Assembly: GCA_029261905.1 (NCBI GenBank)
Contig: JAJDAM010000761.1
Span: 1-15,221 of the forward strand
Reading direction: 5' to 3'
From: Deltaproteobacteria bacterium
GTDB taxonomy: Bacteria; Myxococcota_A; UBA9160; SMWR01
DNA length: 15,221 bases
Positions within the stretch are counted from its first letter, which is position 1, and the number at the start of each line of letters is the position of its first letter. Made by a program: the position numbers and the translations under genes. Positions 7,031-12,492 of the stretch are shown here, one piece after another. Below the pieces are notes generated by a model that ran no database searches, was not told where the DNA came from, and saw only the letters and a program-made list of their open reading frames with translations.

Positions 7031-7648
7031 GTGGAAATGCTGCGCGTCTTCTTCGCGATCGAACTCGACGAACGCGCGCGCACTGCCGCGGCCAGGTCGG
7101 TGCGGGCATTGCAGGAAGCACCGAACGGAAATGCGGTGCGATGGGTTCGCGAAGAGTCGTTCCACGTGACGCTGCGCTTCATCGGCGATGTCGAGCGCAC
7201 GCGAATCGAGGCGGTCACCCGTTGTGTTCACAGGCAGACCGCCCAACTACGGCCGTTCCGTTTGGAGCTGGGAGGTGTGCGGCTCTTCCCCTCGCGTCGG
7301 CGTCCGGGATTCATGGTGCTCGATGTGGGCCCGGGCGAAGCGCTGGAAGAACTTGCTGGGGCCGTCGAGCGGGGCGTCGAGGCTGCCGGAATCGCACCCG
7401 AGTCGCGGCCATTTCGCCCGCACCTCACGCTGGGACGACTTCGAGGCAAAAAGTTTCCTGCTGTGACCGGTGACGTCACAGCACTTGGCGAAGGTTGCAT
7501 CGTGAACGACGCAGTGCTGTTCAAAAGTGATCTGCACCCGTCCGGAGCGCAATATACCCCGATCGAACGCGTCCCCATCGGAGGCCTTTCTGACAGTTCG
7601 CACGCCTCTCGAGTGGCACGCCTCTCGAGTGGCACGCTTCTCGAGTGA
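7031..7648 (+). CDS. thpR: RNA 2',3'-cyclic phosphodiesterase, 2H family
   Basis: ThpR (LigT) belongs to the 2H phosphoesterases and opens 2',3'-cyclic phosphate ends of RNA. Both catalytic HxT/S motifs are visible: HVTLRFIG with H45 and T47, and HLTLGRL with H131 and T133. The family start (LRVFFAIEL) and the late motif LFKSDLHPSGAQYTPI are also present. The start is uncertain. GTG 7031 (chosen) has GAGGA at 7019-7023; ATG 7037 would give the most typical N-terminus; GTG 6971 would overlap the cinA stop as GTGA, like the other junctions here, but adds 20 residues without family resemblance. The protein is 205 residues from 7031. The last 16 residues and the stop are encoded by a 16-base tandem repeat, which lengthens the C-terminus beyond the usual domain end. 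Confidence 0.9.
   Translation: MEMLRVFFAIELDERARTAAARSVRALQEAPNGNAVRWVREESFHVTLRFIGDVERTRIEAVTRCVHRQTAQLRPFRLELGGVRLFPSRRRPGFMVLDVGPGEALEELAGAVERGVEAAGIAPESRPFRPHLTLGRLRGKKFPAVTGDVTALGEGCIVNDAVLFKSDLHPSGAQYTPIERVPIGGLSDSSHASRVARLSSGTLLE
7600..7647. repeat. Three-unit 16-base tandem repeat over the end of thpR
   Basis: The unit GCACGCCTCTCGAGTG occurs at 7600-7615 and 7616-7631 and again at 7632-7647 with one change (C to T). Each unit carries the palindrome CTCGAG. Because 16 is not a multiple of three, each copy is read in a different frame (SHASRV, ARLSSG, TLLE). The thpR stop TGA uses the last two bases of the third unit. A gain or loss of one unit would therefore move or remove the stop. 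Confidence 0.95.
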
Positions 7649-7720
7649 AAAGGCACCCCGAACACGGCCACTGATATCGAGAGATTGAGAATGCGATCCA
7701 GAAACGCGAGCCACCCAATA

Positions 7721-7820
7721 CCAGGAACGACCAGGAACGACCAGGAAGAACCAGGAAGAACCAGGAAGAACTAGAAAGAACTAGAAAGAACTAGAAAAGA
7801 CCAAGAAGAACCAGGCAAGG
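7721..7820 (+). repeat. Purine-rich decamer tandem array upstream of recA
   Basis: Ten successive 10-base units lie in register. They are CCAGGAACGA twice, CCAGGAAGAA three times, CTAGAAAGAA twice, then CTAGAAAAGA, CCAAGAAGAA and CCAGGCAAGG. The + strand is about 70-80% purine apart from the opening CC or CT. Like copies are adjacent, which fits local duplication by slippage followed by drift. The array ends 110 bases before the recA ATG. It is too short and regular for CRISPR, and no start codon or protein family suggests it is coding. Several units contain AGGA, similar to a ribosome-binding core. Confidence 0.95.
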
Positions 7821-7930
7821 GGCATCGAGGACCGAACACAGGCATCGGGACGTTCAACACGGCGGACATCCTGTTGGAAAATCACACAACGGATCAGAAG
7901 ATCCAAACAGGCGGCTGGAGGATGTGAAAT
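7821..7930 (+). promoter_or_regulatory. recA upstream region and ribosome site
   Basis: GGAGGA at 7917-7922 is a strong ribosome site eight bases before the recA ATG. The recA promoter should lie in this stretch or inside the decamer array. A weak candidate is TTGGAA (7874-7879) with GAAGAT (7897-7902) at 17-base spacing; its -10 is poor. GAAC (7834-7837) and GTTC (7852-7855) form a widely spaced inverted pair, but the spacing does not fit the LexA boxes I know, so I do not call an SOS operator. Confidence 0.4.
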
Positions 7931-9094
7931 ATGGCACTCAATTCGAAGAAGGGACGCGGCGCCAAGTCCGGTTCAGAGTCGAAGCTGAGTTCGAACGTGA
8001 GTCCGATCGGATCGAGTGATTCGGGCAACCACAAAGCGCGTGCGATCGAGCTCGCGGTTTCCACGATCGAAAAGCAGTTCGGCAAAGGTGCGATTCTCAA
8101 AATGGGCGGGAATGGTGTCGACCCGGATGTGGAGTTCTTTTCATCGGGATCCCCGAGCCTCGACCTGGCTCTGGGCATCGGTGGTTATCCGCGCGGGCGC
8201 GTGATCGAGATCTTCGGACCGGAATCCAGCGGCAAGACGACACTGACGCTGCACGCCGTGGCCGCCATCCAGAGGAACGGCGGTGTGGCGGCGTTCATCG
8301 ATGCCGAGCACGCACTCGATATCGGTTACGCGCGCAAGCTCGGTGTGAACATCGAAGACCTGTTGGTCTCTCAACCGGATACCGGAGAGCAGGCGCTCGA
8401 AATCGTCGATGTGTTGTTGCGCTCGGGAGCAATTGACCTCGTCGTCGTCGACTCGGTTGCAGCACTGGTCCCGCGAGCCGAAATCGAAGGAGAAATGGGG
8501 GACCACCATGTGGGTCTTCAAGCGCGACTGATGAGCCAGGCGCTGAGAAAGCTCACGGGAACCGTCTCGAAATCGAACGCGACCGTGATCTTCATCAACC
8601 AGATTCGGATGAAGATTGGCGTGATGTTCGGAAACCCGGAGACGACCAGCGGTGGCAATGCGCTCAAATTCTATTCTTCGATGCGACTCGATATCAGGCG
8701 AATCGCAGCACTCAAGGATGGTGACGCGGTCGTCGGTAACCGAACCCGTGTCAAGGTGGTGAAGAACAAGGTCGCGCCGCCGTTTCGCCAAGCCGAATTC
8801 GACATTCTCTACAACGAGGGGATATCGATGGAGGGAGACCTGCTCGATCTCGGTGTCGATGAGGGAATCGTCGAGAAGAGCGGCTCCTGGTACTCGTACA
8901 ACGACGAGCGCATCGGCCAGGGGCGCGAAAACGCGCGCCGCTTCCTGAAGGACAATCCCGACGCTTGCGAGCATCTGGCCGACGCGGTGTACGCCGCGAA
9001 GGGGCTCAAGAGGCTGACGTCGGCGACTAGCCGGGCCGTAGAACCCGCGCAGGTTGCGGATGATGACGGCGGTGAGCCCGAAGCAGCCGATTGA
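7931..9094 (+). CDS. recA: Recombinase RecA
   Basis: RecA forms ATP-dependent filaments on single-stranded DNA, carries out strand exchange in recombinational repair and triggers LexA self-cleavage. The 387-residue product is somewhat longer than E. coli RecA (353). It carries Walker A GPESSGKT at 96-103, Walker B LVVVD at 170-174, the FINQIRMKIGVMFGNPETTSGGNALKFY block (split here at about 221-248) covering loop L2, and KVVKNKVAPPF further on. Extra length lies at both ends: a Ser/Lys/Gly-rich N-terminal stretch of about 30 residues before the conserved helix (ARAIELAVSTIEKQFGKGAI), and an acidic C-tail (DDDGGEPEAAD), the latter being typical. The start is fixed by the strong GGAGGA site. 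No recX follows; the next gene is convergent after 90 bases. Confidence 0.98.
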   Translation: MALNSKKGRGAKSGSESKLSSNVSPIGSSDSGNHKARAIELAVSTIEKQFGKGAILKMGGNGVDPDVEFFSSGSPSLDLALGIGGYPRGRVIEIFGPESSGKTTLTLHAVAAIQRNGGVAAFIDAEHALDIGYARKLGVNIEDLLVSQPDTGEQALEIVDVLLRSGAIDLVVVDSVAALVPRAEIEGEMGDHHVGLQARLMSQALRKLTGTVSKSNATVIFINQIRMKIGVMFGNPETTSGGNALKFYSSMRLDIRRIAALKDGDAVVGNRTRVKVVKNKVAPPFRQAEFDILYNEGISMEGDLLDLGVDEGIVEKSGSWYSYNDERIGQGRENARRFLKDNPDACEHLADAVYAAKGLKRLTSATSRAVEPAQVADDDGGEPEAAD

Positions 9095-9108
9095 TCCACG
9101 CCCAGAAA

Positions 9109-9137
9109 GTCGCGAGAAACCGGGACAGATTCGCGAC
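9109..9137. terminator. Stem-loop between convergent recA and lipoprotein genes
   Basis: GTCGCGA (9109-9115) and TCGCGAC (9131-9137) form a perfect 7-base-pair stem around a 15-base loop, midway in the 90-base gap between the two stop codons. Its position suits a bidirectional transcript end, but the loop is large and no T-run follows on either strand. I rate it as a weak candidate. Confidence 0.3.
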
Positions 9138-9184
9138 CACCGAAAGCCTCGAGCCGCAACGAAGCCGCCTGTAACCGGTGTGCT

Positions 9185-10837
9185 CTAGAGCGGCTCGAGG
9201 CCCTGAGCGTTGTCCTGAGCGTTGTCCTGAGCATTGTCCTGAGAGCGGTCGTGCGAGCTACCCCGAGCACCGTCCTCACTGCCTTGTACTCGGGGTGCCG
9301 ATCCAAGGATCGACACTTCGATTCGTCGCAGTGGCGTCGTGAGCGGGAACCGCGGAATGTCGACGGTAACGACCTCGCCGTGGAAATCCCGGGAATCGAG
9401 CTGCGTGCCATTTGATTCGATTCGCAACGCGTACGCGGCCGACGGGTCCGCACCCGTCTGGGTGGCGATCGCTTCGACTTCGCGAACGTAGCCCCGTACT
9501 GCAGCGGCCAGATGCGTAGCAGGAACACGACGCGATGAACTGCAGACCCCGGGCTCGTCGACACCGTCGATGGTCGTCCATTTTCCACTTTCCAGGTCGG
9601 TCTGGACGACGTGACATCCGCCTTCGACGAATCGCAGGTCGAGGCTCGACCGGCCATCTGCGGCGATCCGGTAGTGGGGACGACCGAAGCGACCGGGAGT
9701 TCCGCACGGTTCGCCCGGCAACGCCAACGTGTAGATCGACCCATCATCGCGGTGCACTCGCAGTTCGTCGCTGGGAAGTCCGGTTTCGGGATCGGGAAGC
9801 TGATTCATCACGAACGAGCGGCCCATCCAGCGCGCATCATCTTCGTCCGTCCAGTTCATCGGGTCGAGGGCCGACGAAGGCTCGATTCGAGCCGCGTCCG
9901 TTGCCAGTTTGGCTGGCCCGGTAGTGGACCAGATCTGTTCGAACCGGCCGGGCGAAAACCCAGACGGCGACAGTAGCTGCGGCGAGTTGAGTGCGGGTTC
10001 CCACAAGACCAGATCGCCCGATTTAGTCCACGCCAGGCGTTGGAGAGCCGATTGCATCTCATGCGAAACGGAGACTGCGTTGCGGCTGCCCTGCAATTCG
10101 AGGATTCGAACCGATGCGTTGGCATCACCCGAGACTACAAAGGCGGCCCTTCGGCCGTCGGGAGCCAGTGCGAGGTCGAGGATGGGCCCGCTGCAGTTCT
10201 GACCGAATCCGAAAGAGGAGCGCGCAGCCAGCACACGGTTGATTTCGGAACGATCGGCGACGTCAGCGGTCGGGTACAGCGCACGCCAGGCCGCCATGTA
10301 CTCCACGGCCTCGCCGCGCGCAGCGGCAACCGGTCGACAGGTCTGGCGCTGCGCATAGCTGTCGACCGTTGCGTCGAGTCGAATCTGAATCCCTTCGTCT
10401 GGATCGCCGGCGGGATCTATCGCGCGACCGAGGGCGCGGGGGCGGGCGCATCGGTATCCGTCTTTGAGGACGGCGACGAACCGAGCCTCGGTCTGGTAGG
10501 CCGGCCACACCGAAAGGCCCGGACGAACGATCGCGCCGATCGAGAAGCGCCCAGACGCATCGGTCTTCGCCTCACGATGTCCGAGCAAGGCGCGATCCGG
10601 CAGCACATCATCGTAGTGTCCCTCGAATCGGACAACGACCAGCGCATCGGGCAACGGCTCGCCAGTCGATCGGTCGATGACTCGTCCCGATACGCCGGAG
10701 GCGACCCGAATCGGGAGCACCACACAGGAAGTCTGCACCAGCAGCGCAATTGCCAGGCTGAGGAGGCCCAGTAGCCGGATTCGGGCATTCGCTGCGTAGC
10801 CTCGGTTCGGAATGGCATCCCCCGCCACTACCGCCAT
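9185..10837 (-). CDS. Putative lipoprotein with transthyretin-like and propeller-like regions
   Basis: The function is unknown. The 550-residue product has an N-terminal hydrophobic segment at about 21-34 followed by QTSC with C38, a degenerate lipobox (the -3 position is Gln), so it is either a lipoprotein or anchored by an uncleaved segment. Residues about 48-128 read as a carboxypeptidase regulatory/transthyretin-like fold: VSGRVIDRSTGEPLPDALVV, then KTDASGRFSIG, then FVAVLKDGYRC. From about 216 on, motifs such as ILDLALAPDGRRAAFVVS and RLAWTKSGDLVLWE resemble WD40/TolB-like propeller blades; further strands continue to about 500. Cysteines are frequent, fitting an exported protein. The tail is a QDNA repeat. 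ATG 10837 is chosen because GAGGAG lies eight bases ahead; ATG 10843 is only two bases from it. The frame stays open further upstream through pilT, but that part is antisense. Confidence 0.72.
   Translation of the reverse strand: MAVVAGDAIPNRGYAANARIRLLGLLSLAIALLVQTSCVVLPIRVASGVSGRVIDRSTGEPLPDALVVVRFEGHYDDVLPDRALLGHREAKTDASGRFSIGAIVRPGLSVWPAYQTEARFVAVLKDGYRCARPRALGRAIDPAGDPDEGIQIRLDATVDSYAQRQTCRPVAAARGEAVEYMAAWRALYPTADVADRSEINRVLAARSSFGFGQNCSGPILDLALAPDGRRAAFVVSGDANASVRILELQGSRNAVSVSHEMQSALQRLAWTKSGDLVLWEPALNSPQLLSPSGFSPGRFEQIWSTTGPAKLATDAARIEPSSALDPMNWTDEDDARWMGRSFVMNQLPDPETGLPSDELRVHRDDGSIYTLALPGEPCGTPGRFGRPHYRIAADGRSSLDLRFVEGGCHVVQTDLESGKWTTIDGVDEPGVCSSSRRVPATHLAAAVRGYVREVEAIATQTGADPSAAYALRIESNGTQLDSRDFHGEVVTVDIPRFPLTTPLRRIEVSILGSAPRVQGSEDGARGSSHDRSQDNAQDNAQDNAQGLEPL
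9203..9250 (-). repeat. 12-base tandem repeat in the lipoprotein tail
   Basis: On the + strand CTGAGCGTTGTC occurs at 9203-9214 and 9215-9226, CTGAGCATTGTC at 9227-9238, and a decayed fourth copy CTGAGAGCGGTC at 9239-9250. The unit is in phase with the gene and encodes DNAQ repeats (SQDNAQDNAQDNAQ) just before the last five residues. Changes in copy number would keep the frame. Confidence 0.93.
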
Positions 10838-11032
10838 GCGCATTTCTCCTCGCTTTCCCCGGGGAAGACTCGGGGATTTACCCAATCGACAAGATCCGGC
10901 TTTAACCTGAGTGCAGAGGTTCGATCGCGTTCCGAGAACACGAACCGAATTGGACGAGGGCTCAAGGCGCAGCCGTATCCGGACGATTAAACCGGCGGTA
11001 GCGGCCGATAGGCTGGTCTCGGGGGACCCTGC
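10838..11032. promoter_or_regulatory. Divergent control region between lipoprotein gene and pilT
   Basis: These 195 bases separate two divergent starts and should contain both promoters. The lipoprotein ribosome site is CTCCTC at 10846-10851 (GAGGAG on the - strand), and the pilT site is GGGGGA at 11021-11026. I did not find a convincing -35/-10 pair, nor a GG-N10-GC type sigma-54 site. The notable element is the palindrome described separately at 10855-10866. Confidence 0.4.
10855..10866. promoter_or_regulatory. 12-base palindrome TTCCCCGGGGAA, possible operator
   Basis: TTCCCCGGGGAA is a perfect two-fold palindrome, four bases from the GAGGAG ribosome site of the lipoprotein gene on the - strand. 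It could bind a dimeric regulator or form a hairpin in the lipoprotein mRNA leader. The palindrome itself is certain; a function is not shown. Confidence 0.35.
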
Positions 11033-12223
11033 GTGGAGCTGAACGACATCCTGAAGATTGCGCTGAAAGGGGGCGCCTCGGATATTCATTTGAAGCCGGG
11101 TCTGCCGCCGATGTTTCGCGTCGATGGCGCGCTGGTTCCGTTGAAAAACGGCGATCGGCTGGCGCCCGAAGACCTGAGCAAGATGGCCTTCGGAATCATG
11201 AATCCGATGCAGAAGCAGGGCTTCGAGGAGACTCGCGAAGTCGACCTGGCGTACGGAATCCCCGGTTTGGGGCGCTTCCGAGTCAACGTTTTTCAGCAGC
11301 GCGGAACCGTCGGCATCGTGTTTCGCGTGATCCCGTTCGGTGTCAAGTCGATCGAACATCTGCACCTGCCGAAGGTGATCGAGCGAATTGCGATGGAGCA
11401 GCGCGGCTTGGTGCTCGTCACCGGTACGACGGGGTCCGGCAAGTCGACGACGCTGGCCGGAATGATCGACTACATCAATTCGAATCGCACCTGTCACATC
11501 ATGACGATCGAAGACCCGATCGAGTTCTTGATTCGAGATCGCAGATCGATCGTGAACCAGCGCGAGATCGGAGTCGATACACAGAGCTTTTCGAATGCTC
11601 TGCGCGCAGCACTGCGGCAAGACCCGGACGTGGTTCTGGTGGGCGAGATGCGCGACTTCGAGACGATCGAAACGGCGCTGACCGCGGCGGAGACCGGTCA
11701 CCTGGTGATGAGCACCCTGCACACCCTGGATGCCACCGAAACCATCAACCGAATCATTTCGGTCTTTCCTCCGTACCAGCAAAAGCAGGTTCGGTTGCAG
11801 CTCTCAGCGATTCTGAAGGCTGTGGTTTCTCAACGCCTGGTACCACGCGCGGACGGCAAGGGCCGTGTGCCTGCGCTCGAGGTCTTGATTTCGACGGCGC
11901 GCGTCCGCGAGTGCATTGCCGACAAAGACCGCACCAAAGAGCTGAACGATGCGATCGCGAAGGGCTTTACGACTTACGGGATGCAGACCTTCGACCAATC
12001 GCTGATGCAGCTCGTGAAGCAGGATCTGGTGACCTACGACGAGGCTCTGAAGCACGTCTCGAACCCGGATGACTTCGCGCTGCGGTTCCGTGGCATCGCT
12101 TCGACGTCCGATGGCACATGGGACGATTTCGAGACCGACGAGAACGAACCCGCCGAGCAAGAGGCAAAGGACGAAGCCCCGGCCGAAGAAGCCGTGGACG
12201 ACGACTTCATTCAGCGCTTCTAG
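11033..12223 (+). CDS. pilT: PilT-family twitching motility ATPase
   Basis: PilT-type hexameric ATPases drive retraction of type IV pili at the inner membrane. The 396-residue product has the PAS-like N-terminal domain (SDIHLKPGLPPMFRVDG, 16-32), Walker A GTTGSGKST (131-139), the Asp box IMTIEDPIEF (156-165), Walker B within LRQDPDVVLVGEMRDFET (194-211) and the His box TAAETGHLVMSTLHT (217-231). The region that reads AIRNLIRE in classical PilT is ARVRECIADKDRTKEL here (289-304). A tail from about 361 to 396 is strongly acidic (15 Asp/Glu in 28 residues) and is not part of the classical family. The start is GTG 11033 with GGGGGA six bases upstream. No pilin or other pilus gene is in view. The sequence could represent a PilT paralogue rather than the principal retraction motor. 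Confidence 0.92.
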   Translation: MELNDILKIALKGGASDIHLKPGLPPMFRVDGALVPLKNGDRLAPEDLSKMAFGIMNPMQKQGFEETREVDLAYGIPGLGRFRVNVFQQRGTVGIVFRVIPFGVKSIEHLHLPKVIERIAMEQRGLVLVTGTTGSGKSTTLAGMIDYINSNRTCHIMTIEDPIEFLIRDRRSIVNQREIGVDTQSFSNALRAALRQDPDVVLVGEMRDFETIETALTAAETGHLVMSTLHTLDATETINRIISVFPPYQQKQVRLQLSAILKAVVSQRLVPRADGKGRVPALEVLISTARVRECIADKDRTKELNDAIAKGFTTYGMQTFDQSLMQLVKQDLVTYDEALKHVSNPDDFALRFRGIASTSDGTWDDFETDENEPAEQEAKDEAPAEEAVDDDFIQRF

Positions 12224-12433
12224 CCCAGCCACACCTTGGTCTGCCCGAGCCGTTTGGTCCCTGCTGGGGCCCAGCGGCACTTGAGCCACGGCGCCCAGCC
12301 ACACCTTGGTCTGCCCGAGCCGCTTGGTTCTTGCTGGGCCCCAGCCGCACTTGAGCCACAGCGTGCGGCGAGACGTTGGTCTGCTCGAGTTGGTTGGTTC
12401 TTGCTGGGGCTCGCCGTTTGTTGTGCAGGCCAA
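12224..12433. repeat. 70-base tandem repeat with internal hairpin between pilT and alaS
   Basis: Unit 1 (12224-12293) starts directly after the pilT stop codon, and unit 2 (12294-12363) matches it at 64 of 70 positions. Unit 3 (12364-12433) keeps exactly the same period but is conserved mainly over 12376-12409, about 29 of 34 bases. Each of the first two units contains a 13-base perfect inverted repeat: GCTGGGGCCCAGC at 12263-12275 and GCTGGGCCCCAGC at 12333-12345. The stems are kept although the centre base differs. A CCCAGC at each unit start could pair with the same GCTGGG in an alternative fold. No T-run follows, so these are not standard terminators. Confidence 0.95.
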
Positions 12434-12448
12434 GCTGTTGGTGCGCGC

Positions 12449-12454
12449 TATAGT
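12449..12454 (+). promoter_or_regulatory. Candidate -10 element for alaS
   Basis: TATAGT matches the sigma-70 -10 consensus at five of six positions and lies 39 bases before the alaS ATG. A transcript starting near 12461 would have a leader of about 30 bases. No good -35 is seen at 16-18 bases; TTGTGC at 12421-12426 is too far away. The alaS ribosome site is the GGAGAGA at 12484-12490. Confidence 0.4.
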
Positions 12455-12492
12455 GGCGGATTCCTGCGTGATACCGGAGGGTTGGAGAGATC

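Noticed and set aside
5745..7121. Long open frame on the - strand opposite cinA and thpR
   Set aside because: Arg/His-rich composition typical of a shadow frame; both + strand genes are certain.
7721..7820. CRISPR array
   Set aside because: Units of 10 bases lie directly end to end without spacers, and no cas gene is present.
7834..7855. GAAC...GTTC pair as an SOS/LexA box for recA
   Set aside because: The spacing of 14 bases does not fit the GAAC-N4-GTTC type, and the surrounding bases do not fit the myxobacterial-type box.
10838..11782. Upstream extension of the lipoprotein frame into pilT
   Set aside because: It is antisense to pilT, whereas a strong ribosome site, a hydrophobic segment and a Cys motif all place the start at 10837.
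12224..12433. CRISPR array or insertion-sequence ends
   Set aside because: The 70-base units are contiguous with no unique spacers, no transposase and no target duplication.
12224..12492. Small proteins encoded across the repeat spacer
   Set aside because: Several frames are open only because the repeat lacks stops in them; none has a ribosome site, and the differences between units do not favour coding.
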